From NCBI GenBank assembly GCA_013204545.1, contig JABMNN010000056.1, forward strand, positions 1-36,761: 36,761 nucleotides of DNA, given 5' to 3'. The position numbers were made by a program, and so were the translations under genes. The first letter of the stretch is position 1. Each line of letters starts with the position of its first letter. The DNA is from Chloroflexota bacterium. Lineage in GTDB: Bacteria > Chloroflexota > Dehalococcoidia > Lucifugimonadales > Lucifugimonadaceae. The notes beneath the pieces were generated by a model that was not told the origin of the DNA, searched no databases, and saw only the letters and a program-made list of their open reading frames with translations. Shown one piece after another: positions 24,899 to 34,374 of this stretch.

Positions 24899-26353
24899 AT
24901 GGGCTATTTTCATTTCAAAATCCAGAATTGCCTGAGGCAAACAATAAGCCTCACTCTTCTCGCGTTCGCCCTAATTCTGATCACTGCATGTGCGCAAGCG
25001 ACCGAATCCGAACGCGCAACCGTTTCCGCCGCAGCTGTACAACTCACTGCCAGCGAAGAAGCAATCCCTCGTCCCGCTTCCACATCTGCGACTTCGGCTC
25101 CTAGAAATCCCAACGAACCTACTCTGGTTCCTGTCGCAACACTTGCCTCAATAGAAGCCATGCCTGCCACTGACGAAGCGATCTCCACGCCTAAGGCGCG
25201 CGAAACAGCCTCGCCCGGAAACCCCGCTAGAGGCGCTCTACCAACATCAATATCTATTCCGGTAAACCCAACCGAAGTGCCAGTGCTAGTTGCCTCAACA
25301 ATTCCAGCACCAACACCAGCTGCAACCGCCACACCAATCTCAACTACAGCACCTGCACCCGCCCCCACGCCACGCCCAACACCCGGACCCATCACCCGCC
25401 AAACCCAATTTGTCCCGCTTGATGAACCCAAATACGTCTCTCGTGAGAATGCGTCCGGCAACATAACCAATGCCTCGTACGTACTGGGCGTCGCCAACAA
25501 CGGAGAAGCACGCGCCTATCCGCTCGACATGATGTGGTATCACCACATCGCCAACGACACGGTAGGTGGCGAACCGTGGTTAGTCACCTACTGAATTCTC
25601 TGTCATTCAGGGGTCGGGTTCGATCCCATAGTGAACAGTCAACTTCTCAACTTCGAAGTTGTCTCCCTTATCAATGGCGTGTTCTCGATGACTGATCGAG
25701 AAACAGGAACGCTCTGGACACACTTCGACGGTGTATCGCTGTCAGGTCCGCTCCTCGGCGAACGTCTTAAATTTCTACCAATGCAGATCACAACATGGGA
25801 AGAGTGGCAGCGACTCTATCCACACACCACAGTTCTCGATTGGAGCACCGGATTCCAGTCGCAATATCGATCAGTAATGCCCGGCGCGAGCGTGGGCAGC
25901 GATGCCGACTTCAACGACACGCGTCTTCCAGTAAACGCCCTCATGATCGGCGTCGAATTGAATGATCAGTTCAAGTCATACCCGCACCAACTTATCGACC
26001 GCGAGGGCAGCGTCATCAACGACACGCTCGGAGGCGAACCTGTAGCAGTCTTCCACACGCCTGTCGGAGATTCAGGTCTCGCTTACAAACGAACCGTCGA
26101 CGATCAAACACTTACATTCCAGATCGAGATTTCTTCAATCAACATCTACTCAGATCAGGAAACAGGAACGCTCTGGACGTCGACAGGGCTAGCAATCGAC
26201 GGACCGCTATCAGGCACGCAACTCGAATTCATGCCGTCTATCACCACAGAATGGTATGGCTGGGCTGAATACCACCCAACAACCGCCATCTACGGAACCC
26301 CGTCCGATTGGGTAGCAGTTACCGGGCCATCCACACAGGGTGGCTTCAACTAG
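24899..26353 (+). CDS. DUF3179 lipoprotein, candidate selenoprotein (TGA at 25592 read as Sec232)
   Basis: 484 residues if the in-frame TGA at 25592-25594 is translated. Signal peptide with lipobox LITAC (Cys33); residues ~34-165 are Pro/Thr/Ala-rich. Then two DUF3179 halves. The first has GVANNGEARAYPLDMMWYHH and NDTVGGEPWLVTY, then TGA, ILC and HSGVGFDP, followed by DRETGTLWTHFDG and GPLLGERLKFLP. In the family this site reads VTYCPLCNTG, so TGA replaces the first Cys and Cys235 is the second. The second half (VINDTLGGEPVAVFHTPVGD, QETGTLWTS, GPLSGTQLEFMP) lacks both Cys, as I recall is usual. Frame and motifs stay intact for 252 codons after TGA. A SECIS-like hairpin follows at once. DUF3179 has no known function; a thiol/selenol redox role is inference. 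A fresh nonsense mutation is the alternative. No sel genes are in the window. Confidence 0.72.
25592..25638 (+). promoter_or_regulatory. UGA codon plus bacterial SECIS-like hairpin
   Basis: After the UGA (25592-25594) the mRNA can form a stem-loop over 25600-25638. The upper stem is GGGGUC (25610-25615) with GAUCCC (25622-25627) around loop GGGUUC; the lower stem is CUGU (25600-25603) with ACAG (25635-25638), one bulged A at 25634, then CAUU with AGUG, and a 2x2 internal loop. The apical loop begins 21 nt after the UGA and starts with GG followed by U, as expected for SelB recognition in bacterial SECIS elements, which lie inside the coding region right after UGA. Confidence 0.6.
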
Positions 26354-26366
26354 AGCTAGTCAGCTC
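26353..26366. terminator. Short hairpin between convergent genes
   Basis: GAGCT-agtc-AGCTC (26353-26366) lies at the meeting point of the DUF3179 gene and the convergent lipoprotein gene, including the last base of one stop codon. The 5-bp stem is weak; a shared terminator is possible but unproven. Confidence 0.3.
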
Positions 26367-26955
26367 GATTTAACACCGATCGACCAATCGACTCCAAATC
26401 ACCCAATAACCACGGCATAGCGTCGGTCGAAGGGCCCGCCGAAACCGTCACGACCCAGCTTTTCTTCCGAAGAGTAGCAACGCGGCCCATCCCGTCTCTA
26501 TTGATCAACGCTCCAACCTGGTCGATCAGATCGCTCGAAGCATTATTGAGCTCATAAATCGGTAAATTCTGAATAACGAATCCGTCTTTTATCATCTCGT
26601 ATCTATCGATAGCAGCCTGATCACTACTGAACAAAATCACAGTCGTTGTCAGGAAATGGTCGCCCGGAATGCTTGACTCAAACGAGGCCGAACACATGGC
26701 ATCGATGTCACGGCCCGGAACCGCCACTGTCGAAGTCAGACTCCGCACCTCAAGAGCCTGATCCGAAGGCGCCGTCCCGAGAACCCCTGCGCAAGTGTCA
26801 GCATCCACAAAACCAGCACCAACCGCGGCAAGACCCTCTGGAGAGTTAGTAATCGGCACCGAAGAAACTGGATCCGACGGACCACCCGTGTCCGTCGATA
26901 TAACGCAGCCAGCCGCAGCCAGCAGGAAAACACATCCCACAGCGATTCGTAGCAT
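26356..26955 (-). CDS. Hypothetical lipoprotein
   Basis: 199 residues. Signal peptide with lipobox AAAGC (Cys17). The mature part starts with a Gly/Ser/Pro-rich linker to about residue 45, then a compact domain of alternating strands and helices containing two Cys (in ADTCAGVLG and DAMCSASF) that could form a disulfide. The phrases TTTVILFSSDQAAIDRYEMI and RKKSWVVTVSAGPS suggest a small alpha/beta fold similar in feel to sensor or PknH-type extracytoplasmic domains, but I recognise no family. It ends 2 bases from the DUF3179 stop on the other strand. Confidence 0.7.
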   Translation of the reverse strand: MLRIAVGCVFLLAAAGCVISTDTGGPSDPVSSVPITNSPEGLAAVGAGFVDADTCAGVLGTAPSDQALEVRSLTSTVAVPGRDIDAMCSASFESSIPGDHFLTTTVILFSSDQAAIDRYEMIKDGFVIQNLPIYELNNASSDLIDQVGALINRDGMGRVATLRKKSWVVTVSAGPSTDAMPWLLGDLESIGRSVLNRAD

Positions 26956-27263
26956 TACTAACCGTACCCTTTATCGAATTAGAGTGATCATCTCATGACT
27001 CTATGACGTAATTCACCCAACATTTGTTCCACCTGAACTCACTCACGGCGTCGGCTGCACCACAAGCACCGATTCGTTCACCGCTGCATGGTATATCTGG
27101 CTGAATGCCACTCAGCAACTGCACTTACGCGTCGTAAATAGCAAGCTCAATACGGAACATCTATCGGTCATTCGATACCGAAACTTTACCTCACCCTACT
27201 CTAGTGTCTGTCAACATTTAGCGAATATTCTGGCAGTATTGACGTCATATTTGAAAAATAGAT
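26956..27263. promoter_or_regulatory. Divergent intergenic region upstream of the multi-GAF kinase
   Basis: Gene-free. TTGACG occurs 25 bases before the kinase start, too close for an ordinary -35 box of that start. No hairpin, RNA gene or clear operator was recognised. Confidence 0.3.
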
Positions 27264-30200
27264 GTGGATCCTCTTCAACCCATGAACCTCGATCAACTTG
27301 ATCACGAAATAGTTCGTTCGCTCGACTCTCTACCTGAAGCAATATTCTTGGTTTCAGGCGATGGTCGAATTAAATCTGTAAATACTCTGGCGTGCGAACT
27401 ATTTGGGTACAGCCGAAAAGAGTTGAATGGCAGCAGCTTCCAGCGACTTGTCTCGGACGCGCATCAGGCAAGTCATTCGGAACTCTTGGAACGATTTCAG
27501 AATTCTCTAGAATCTGAGTACACACGTAATGGAACAACGTTCAACTACGTAAGAGCAGACGGCCCAACGTTCAGCGCTAAAACGATTCTGAACTCATACG
27601 AGCTTGATGGTCAGCATGCTACGTGGATCTATGTGCGCGAACTGGATAACACCGACAATCAGACAGTGAATGAAGATGGGGTCAAGGCACTTGAAGCCAT
27701 CGGTAGAGCAGTATCTTCTACCTTCGATCTCTCCCGCGATTTCGGAATTATCGCCGACCAAGTAAAGAAATTGATCCCATGGGATTACGTCGCTGTAATG
27801 GTTCTGGATAACGACAACCTTGACTCGGGAAAAATAGTCTATCTAAGCGATGGTGTACCCGGCATCTTGAGCCAAGGTGAAATGGCCGAGGTATCGCAAA
27901 TCGCATTATCAGACGTTATACGCGCCAATGCATTGGTCGAGTATTCCAGTAAAAACATAGCGAATTCCCCCGATAACGTTCAACGTATTTTCGAACACAA
28001 CTATACGAGCGTAATCGCCACTCCAATGATTAGAGATGGCGCTGTTTTTGGAACGATAGTTTTCGGTACAAAAAACTACGACGGCTATAGCTATCAATAC
28101 AGGAATTTAATTGAGAAGCTCGCTTCATATTTGAGTGTTGCGGTGTTGAACCAGCAATTGCGCGAGAGTCTGGCAAAAGTGGCGCGTACGCGTGCATATC
28201 TGGCCAGTCTTGGACGAGAACTTAGCTCATCTTCAGATATTTCAGCAGCCTTTGATTTGGCGCGTAATTCAATTAAGTCGCTAATTTCATATGATCGAGT
28301 CTCAGTGTTCGTGTTCAATTCGGATGCTCGATCTATCAGGAACATATTCGCAGACGGAGAGCCCTTCCCTGGACTTGACGATCAAACTCACTTTTTGACT
28401 CCTGAATATTCGGAACGCCTTGAAAATATTCTGGATGCCGATTTTCCCGTGCATTTTGATCGTGATGGACTCGCTTCGGCTCAAGAGTTAATCGGAACCC
28501 TAAAACCCCACGCAAAGGCCGGTTATGGATCGGCTCTGCTCGTTCCCCTAAAAACCGTGCAGCAGTCAACCGGGCTGATGGTCATCAGTCTGAAAGACGA
28601 CCATTCGTACACTGCTAATGAACTTGATTCAATATCGCAAGTCGCCCGCCAGATTGCAGGACCCGTTGCGGCATCGTCGTTTCTGGGAATCGCTGAAGCG
28701 CGTGCTGATGCGGAAGCCAAAATATCGAAAATTAGCAGAACTCTAGGTTCGGTTATCCGACTGGATCAAAGCCCCGAGCGGTTTGCAGAACTCGTGAGCG
28801 AATTGATTCCCAACGAGTCGATCTCCGTGAATTCGATTGTCCAGAGTACCCGCGAGCTTCGCTCTATCTACTGTATTGGGTCGATGATCCGCAGCGACCA
28901 AGAGTGGGGGGTCGACCTCGTACACCCAATGAGCGGCACGATGACTGAGAGGGTTGTTGATGCTGAACAAACATTGACAGTTGAATTCGAATCCCACGCC
29001 GAATTGCTTGCCGAGTTTCCGAGCTCAGCACCAGCGATCTCGGACGATAAACATGCAACATTCATCAACGTTCCCATTGAAACAGATGCTGGCATCGTTG
29101 GGATGCTATCTATCGGATCAAGCATCCCAAATTCTTTTTCAAGCAAACACATCGAAATTGCTGAAAAAATCAGTCAGCAAATCGCTGGTCTCGTAGCCCA
29201 TACCGAACTACGTATGACAGAGTCGGCGGTTCGATCAGAACAATCAATTCTGGGGCAAATCGGGCAGCTAATGAGTTCAGCACTCGATCTCGGAACGGTA
29301 TGGAACGAATTTGCCAATCTCACGTCCGAACTCGTCCCATACTCGGTAGTTTCCATGGCTTTTGTGGATAATCATGCAGGTTGTGGAGTAGTTGCCTACG
29401 ATTACCGACCAAGTAACGTACCTGATGCAGGACAGAAAGTCGGAGATACATTTCCGCTCAAAGATACCCTGTCAGGGCAGATAGTTTCTGAACGAAAAGG
29501 CATCATATTTTTTACAGAAAATCCTGCCGATTTCAACAAGCGATTCCCTGCTTCCAAACATTCCGGGGTTGCAAATCTTGAAAGGTCGTTAATCGCCGTC
29601 CCTTTGATCTGGGGTGATGAAGTGGTCGCTATTCTTTATCTGAGGCACCTCGATCCAAAGAGATTCACACCTGCCCATTTGCGGATCGCTGAGCAAATCG
29701 CCACACATATCTCCGCATCTGTTGCTGGGAGTTTGGCACGCCAACGCGAAAACGAAATCGCAGCCGAAAGAGAATCGCTAACTTCTATCGGATTAGCTGT
29801 GACATCAGGTGGGTTATTCTCTGAAAATTTTGATCAGTTTGTCGAAATGATCAGAAACCGCATAGATTTCGATGACATAGGTGTTGTCAATCATGATCCC
29901 GACCGAGGCATCCTCTACTCCAACATATTCAGGCATCGAGGGAAATCACCGTACGCCTTGGAGAAAGTCGATAGTCAAGGTTCCATCGAAATACCAATGC
30001 GTGGAACGATGGCTGAACAGGTCTTCCAAACCCGTGCAGGAATCTTATATTCGTGTGATTCGAATGCACAGCTTGAAACTGACTACCCTGGAACACCTTT
30101 CGTCGGCATCGAGGGCGAACAGCGGTCACTTATATATCTGCCGGTAATTTGGGACGACCGAATTGATTCGGCTCTCTGGATCAGTAGGAGCGATGGCACC

Positions 30201-32108
30201 AGATTTTCTACTGATGAGTACAACTTTATGGAGAAAGTTGTAGCTCAAGTTGCAGGTTTCATCGCAGGAAATATGCTTCGCGATCGCGAAACCAATATTG
30301 CCGTTGAACGAGGATATTTAAACGAAATCGGGACAGTTCTAAATTCAGCACCTGATGTAGCTTCAGGTTTCGAAGAATTCGCCAGAGTTGTCGAAAAACT
30401 AATACCGTTTAACTCTATCGCAATCAGTCGTATCTATTGGGAACGCGGCTGCGTCATACGGGAATACGACTCATGGCGAGATATGGAACCAACCGGCCAT
30501 CGGCCCGGTGCCATTATTCCACTTGAAGGTTCAGTTGCGGCAGCCATCGGAAGAACAAAACAAGGGTTTCTCACACCTTTCGATAATGCCGATATCCTTC
30601 TTGATGAATTCCCAAGCGCCATGCCACCAGATCACGCATGGAAGCAAAAATCGTCCGTCGCCGTACCTATGCTGTGGAGCAACGAAGTTATTGCAATTTT
30701 GTCGATATCGACAGCGTCCCACCCCGGCTACGGTCCTGCTCAACTTGACCTCGCCAATCGAATCGCAGCGCAAATTGCTGGCCCTCTCGCAGGGCACCTA
30801 TTACGGGAACAGGAAAAGGCGCGGGTAAAGGAACGAAATATCCTGAATGCGATAGGCTCGCTGATGAGCCTGAACCCTCACACTAGTGAAGTTGCCAACT
30901 CCTTTTTCGATCTTGTTAGTTCACTCATCAACTGCGACGCGGTCGGGCTTCTGGAAGTAGATCAAGATAACGATGAAATACGACCAGTAATCTCAAGATA
31001 TGCAGCAGACTCGAACGTTCCGAGCGTCTGGGATACTACGGATTCGACACGGCTTAGCGGAACCATTACAGAGCAGGTTGTCAAATCTCGTGAAGTTGTA
31101 GTGAATCGTCCCGACTCTAAAGAACATCTCGGTACGAACTATCCAAATTCACCCGGTGTTCAGACTTACGTACCACATCGTACCGTACTGATAGCACCGT
31201 TGATTTGGGACGACTCAGTTAATTTTGTTCTATTTTTGCGAAACATGGACGGAACAGGGTTCGACCACAACGACATCCGCCTCGCCGAACTTATTTCCGC
31301 GCAAATCGCAGGCCCTGTTGCTGCCGAACAAACCAGAGCGAGTCAGTCAGCACTCGAAACGGAAAGACAGAGAAGAACTGAAGCCGAATTGGAGGCAAAA
31401 CTCTTCTCTGAAATCAGCGAAACCAAAAGCAATTTCGTCAGTGCAATGTCACACGAACTCAAGACACCGTTAACGAGTATCGTGGCGTTTGCCGACATCC
31501 TGTCACGCAACCGAACAGGCGTACTCGATACCCGAATTCTCAAACAGATCAACATCATTCAACGAAATAGTCGACATCTTGAATCGATGATCGACCAGCT
31601 ACTCGATCTTTCAAGAATGGAATCGGGCCGTTTCACCATCATAAAGATCCCATTCGATCTTGCTGAGCTTGCTACTCAAGCCGTTGAAAACAACGCACAC
31701 CTATGGGAGGGTAAATCCCAACGGATTTCTGTCGATTTGAATCCAGATTCACTCATCATCAATGCGGATCGAGAACGAATTCTGCAGGTGATAAACAATC
31801 TGATCAACAACGCATCGAAGTACTCGCCAGAAGAAACCGATATCGAAGTCTCACTACGAACGCTCATGAGAAATGCCGAAATAACAGTCACAGACCGAGG
31901 TCCAGGCATACCTGAAGACTCAATCGAAAAACTGTTCGAAATGTTCTACAGAGTCGAAAATCCAGGCGCAGCAAGCGTCCCAGGTACCGGAATTGGGCTC
32001 AACGTATCCAAGCGGATCGTTGAAGAACATGAAGGCGAAATCTCTGTAAGCAACCGTGAAGGTGGAGGAACAATAGCAACCTTCACAATTCCACTCCCCA
32101 TCCGGTAA
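27264..32108 (+). CDS. Giant sensor histidine kinase: PAS, seven GAF-like domains, HisKA, HATPase
   Basis: 1614 residues; GTG at 27264 or ATG at 27282, neither with a good ribosome site. A PAS domain (about 12-125) starts SLPEAIFLVSGDGRIKSVN. Seven GAF-like modules of ~170 residues follow (about 140-1355), each opening with a helix of IG..MSSALD type and closing with IA.QIAG.VA, joined by helical linkers. The kinase core starts near 1364: coiled coil, HisKA box SAMSHELKTPL with phospho-acceptor His1397, N box NNLINNASKYS, G1 DRGPGIPEDS, G2 GTGIGLNVSK. No membrane segments, so a cytoplasmic sensor of several small ligands or redox/light cues. No receiver domain and no response regulator nearby; its partner must be elsewhere. 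The GAF tandem probably arose by internal duplication. Confidence 0.93.
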   Translation: MDPLQPMNLDQLDHEIVRSLDSLPEAIFLVSGDGRIKSVNTLACELFGYSRKELNGSSFQRLVSDAHQASHSELLERFQNSLESEYTRNGTTFNYVRADGPTFSAKTILNSYELDGQHATWIYVRELDNTDNQTVNEDGVKALEAIGRAVSSTFDLSRDFGIIADQVKKLIPWDYVAVMVLDNDNLDSGKIVYLSDGVPGILSQGEMAEVSQIALSDVIRANALVEYSSKNIANSPDNVQRIFEHNYTSVIATPMIRDGAVFGTIVFGTKNYDGYSYQYRNLIEKLASYLSVAVLNQQLRESLAKVARTRAYLASLGRELSSSSDISAAFDLARNSIKSLISYDRVSVFVFNSDARSIRNIFADGEPFPGLDDQTHFLTPEYSERLENILDADFPVHFDRDGLASAQELIGTLKPHAKAGYGSALLVPLKTVQQSTGLMVISLKDDHSYTANELDSISQVARQIAGPVAASSFLGIAEARADAEAKISKISRTLGSVIRLDQSPERFAELVSELIPNESISVNSIVQSTRELRSIYCIGSMIRSDQEWGVDLVHPMSGTMTERVVDAEQTLTVEFESHAELLAEFPSSAPAISDDKHATFINVPIETDAGIVGMLSIGSSIPNSFSSKHIEIAEKISQQIAGLVAHTELRMTESAVRSEQSILGQIGQLMSSALDLGTVWNEFANLTSELVPYSVVSMAFVDNHAGCGVVAYDYRPSNVPDAGQKVGDTFPLKDTLSGQIVSERKGIIFFTENPADFNKRFPASKHSGVANLERSLIAVPLIWGDEVVAILYLRHLDPKRFTPAHLRIAEQIATHISASVAGSLARQRENEIAAERESLTSIGLAVTSGGLFSENFDQFVEMIRNRIDFDDIGVVNHDPDRGILYSNIFRHRGKSPYALEKVDSQGSIEIPMRGTMAEQVFQTRAGILYSCDSNAQLETDYPGTPFVGIEGEQRSLIYLPVIWDDRIDSALWISRSDGTRFSTDEYNFMEKVVAQVAGFIAGNMLRDRETNIAVERGYLNEIGTVLNSAPDVASGFEEFARVVEKLIPFNSIAISRIYWERGCVIREYDSWRDMEPTGHRPGAIIPLEGSVAAAIGRTKQGFLTPFDNADILLDEFPSAMPPDHAWKQKSSVAVPMLWSNEVIAILSISTASHPGYGPAQLDLANRIAAQIAGPLAGHLLREQEKARVKERNILNAIGSLMSLNPHTSEVANSFFDLVSSLINCDAVGLLEVDQDNDEIRPVISRYAADSNVPSVWDTTDSTRLSGTITEQVVKSREVVVNRPDSKEHLGTNYPNSPGVQTYVPHRTVLIAPLIWDDSVNFVLFLRNMDGTGFDHNDIRLAELISAQIAGPVAAEQTRASQSALETERQRRTEAELEAKLFSEISETKSNFVSAMSHELKTPLTSIVAFADILSRNRTGVLDTRILKQINIIQRNSRHLESMIDQLLDLSRMESGRFTIIKIPFDLAELATQAVENNAHLWEGKSQRISVDLNPDSLIINADRERILQVINNLINNASKYSPEETDIEVSLRTLMRNAEITVTDRGPGIPEDSIEKLFEMFYRVENPGAASVPGTGIGLNVSKRIVEEHEGEISVSNREGGGTIATFTIPLPIR

Positions 32109-32225
32109 GCAGTTCCTATCAGGACAAACGATCTAGTCCTACTATTCGGCTACCTCGAGTCGATTTCGAGCGACTAACCTCTCAAAATCCGTGGAACTCT
32201 TACTCGGTCGTCGAGAGCTAGTAGC

Positions 32226-32528
32226 TCAATCATCTATGTCAGTGCCGATACTCGGCTCGTAAGCTTTCTCGCCACCAATCGACGTGTCGAAAATCTTGTA
32301 AGCCTTCGCCCCAAAAATCGAAATGATTACTGTCGTAACCAGTATCACTAGGAAAATAACCGCTGAAACGATAGCGAACGGCTCCCAACTGGCAGGACAC
32401 TTGCGAATGCCTGAACAAAGCCATGCGCTGGTCAACCCGTAAGCTCCGCCAAACATAAGTCCCAGCAACGTACCGAGAACTAATCCAACAACTGCAGGGC
32501 GTCTTCTGAAAATGAAACTCAACATCAT
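32226..32528 (-). CDS. Small two-helix membrane protein, unknown function
   Basis: 100 residues; two adjacent Met codons at the start. Membrane helices at about 12-36 and 50-71, separated by a short loop with two Cys (WLCSGIRKCP). The acidic C-terminal tail (EPSIGTDIDD) is probably cytoplasmic. No family recognised. It lies alone between two plus-strand kinase genes. The coding call rests on the clean helix pattern and the strong Met start. Confidence 0.6.
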   Translation of the reverse strand: MMLSFIFRRRPAVVGLVLGTLLGLMFGGAYGLTSAWLCSGIRKCPASWEPFAIVSAVIFLVILVTTVIISIFGAKAYKIFDTSIGGEKAYEPSIGTDIDD

Positions 32529-32927
32529 CCCTCAACACTACCGCCAATCGTCGCCGTATGCACTTCAAATCGGCGTCGGCAGTAAAACTATTCTCGGGCC
32601 AGTCGACAAATACTACGAACCTCGATAGCCCGCCGGATGCTGTGCATTCCCTAGCACTGCAACGAATCCACAATCGTAAATTGCGACATGTCTTGCGGAC
32701 ACTCAGTACACAATCGCACAGGTAATTTTTGCTAAAACCCAGCTTTGATACCTAGGATTTTCTGCCAAAGGAAACTGCAAGCCTAATAAGTGCCAGTTCA
32801 CACCCACCCCGACTCGACGGCTGAAACGATTGTAAGTTAATGCTACTTGAGCTATCTGTATTCATTAACTGCAAAACCGCTCCTGATGTCCAGTAAATTC
32901 CGGTCACACCGATGTGCCTGAACTCTC
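32529..32927. other. Intergenic region, nothing recognised
   Basis: About 400 bases between divergent genes. ORFs here are short shadows. No RNA gene, repeat copy or convincing operator is seen; promoters for the small membrane protein and for the kinase at 32928 must lie here. Confidence 0.3.
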
Positions 32928-34103
32928 ATGCCACTCAGAACAATTAACAAGGGTAGAAAATGGGCGCTCCAACACAAAACCAACGTGTTATGGGGGCGTA
33001 GAGCCGCGTATGTGTGGGCCATTTTCTTAGTCGTTAGCTTCTTCGTGCTCGATGCCTTTTTACCTCTGGGTGTTGCGGCTGGGGTTCTCTACTCAGTTGC
33101 AGTCATGGTATCCATGCACACGTCGAAAACACGATTCATCGTCACCGTAACAGTAGTATCAGTCCTACTCACGATACTGGGATTACTTATGTCACCCGAT
33201 GGCGGAGAAACATGGAAAGTCGTCGCAAACCGTGTACTCGCCATCTTCGTGATTCTCGGTGCCGGAGTATTCGCTATATACGCCATCGCCGTTCGCCGAA
33301 GATCCACACGTCAGGCGATCATGTTTGAGCAAGTCCGACGACGACGAACTCAGGATGTGAACGTTCAACTCATGCGTTCAGCCGAAGCTCGAAACGAATT
33401 CCTCGGGCAAATATCGCATGAACTACGTACCCCGCTCACAAGCCTCACAACATTCGCCCACATACTCGACGAAAAATCCGAAACGCTCTCGAGAGAAAGA
33501 GTAAGAGCACACGCAGAAGTTATCAGCCGTAACGCACGGCGCCTCGAAGTGCTTGTAAACGACATCTTCGACGCCTCAGGAACGGTAACTGACTCATTCA
33601 AACTCAATCTGGCGACCATCGATCTGCCTCAGATCGTACAAAACACCACCAACGACTATGTAAATCATATCCGCACACGTGACCAGGAACTGACCACAGA
33701 AATCGATATACCTGAAGGATCGAACTTCCATGCAATCGCCGATCTCTCCCGCATCGCTCAAGTCGTAGCCAATCTTCTATCCAACGCCTCCAAATACTCG
33801 TTACCCGGATCGACAATCAACATCTTCTGTGGGCTTGAAAGCGGCAAATACATCGTGAAAGTCACCGATCACGGCAACGGCATCAGCACCGGCGACATCT
33901 CCAAAGTGTTCACACCATTCTTTCGAGTCGATAGCTCCGACGTGCGATCAGTCCCCGGCGCCGGGCTCGGCCTAACTATCGCCAAATCGATCATCGAACT
34001 CCACGACGGCCAGATATACATCGAAAGTGAACTCGAAATCGGTACAACCGTCTCATTCGCAATCCCAGCCATCGCCGACATCCCAGTCCTCGCAGCAAGT
34101 TAA
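32928..34103 (+). CDS. Membrane-bound sensor histidine kinase
   Basis: 391 residues. The N-terminal part has about four membrane helices (residues ~27-41, 46-62, 69-87, 102-122) with almost no extracytoplasmic domain, as in intramembrane-sensing kinases. A helical linker leads to HisKA with GQISHELRTPL (His164) and HATPase_c with N box NLLSNASKYS, G1 DHGNGIS, F box FTPFFRV and G2 GAGLGLTIAKS. No receiver domain. No response regulator is adjacent. It is closely similar in kinase core to the neighbouring kinases, suggesting paralogues. The stimulus is unknown. Confidence 0.92.
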   Translation: MPLRTINKGRKWALQHKTNVLWGRRAAYVWAIFLVVSFFVLDAFLPLGVAAGVLYSVAVMVSMHTSKTRFIVTVTVVSVLLTILGLLMSPDGGETWKVVANRVLAIFVILGAGVFAIYAIAVRRRSTRQAIMFEQVRRRRTQDVNVQLMRSAEARNEFLGQISHELRTPLTSLTTFAHILDEKSETLSRERVRAHAEVISRNARRLEVLVNDIFDASGTVTDSFKLNLATIDLPQIVQNTTNDYVNHIRTRDQELTTEIDIPEGSNFHAIADLSRIAQVVANLLSNASKYSLPGSTINIFCGLESGKYIVKVTDHGNGISTGDISKVFTPFFRVDSSDVRSVPGAGLGLTIAKSIIELHDGQIYIESELEIGTTVSFAIPAIADIPVLAAS

Positions 34104-34374
34104 TCAACCGGCTCCCGACCCAGTCCGATGCCTAATGCGTCTCACCAGCAACACCGCTGTGACAGCACTTTCTCTTCCGTTCCCACGCAGCAGCCAAGCC
34201 ACATCCTCTCGCACCGCAACGATGCCCATAGCCGAGCGGTCATACTGCGTTTTTCAAACTCATTTATCATCATCATCAATCGACCCTAGATAGGTGCAAG
34301 CACCTATTAAAACTTGGCTGGTAACCCACAGAATGCACTAGATACGTAAACAAACTTCGATCGAGTTGCAACGA

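Noticed and set aside
24791-24931. 46-codon ORF with a Cys-x-Cys-Cys cluster upstream of the DUF3179 gene
   Set aside because: It overlaps the start of the DUF3179 signal peptide in another frame and lacks a ribosome site or family similarity I can see.
24910-25500. 196-codon minus-strand ORF with Gly/Val-rich translation
   Set aside because: It is the antisense of the Pro/Thr/Ala-rich linker of the DUF3179 lipoprotein; low-complexity composition explains the open frame.
25610-25630. tRNA T-arm-like GGGTTCGATCCC
   Set aside because: No acceptor, D or anticodon arm around it and it lies inside a coding region; the SECIS-like fold explains it better.
25631-26353. Separate gene starting at the GTG at 25631
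   Set aside because: It has no ribosome site, would start in the middle of a DUF3179 domain, and is in frame with the upstream part across a single TGA.
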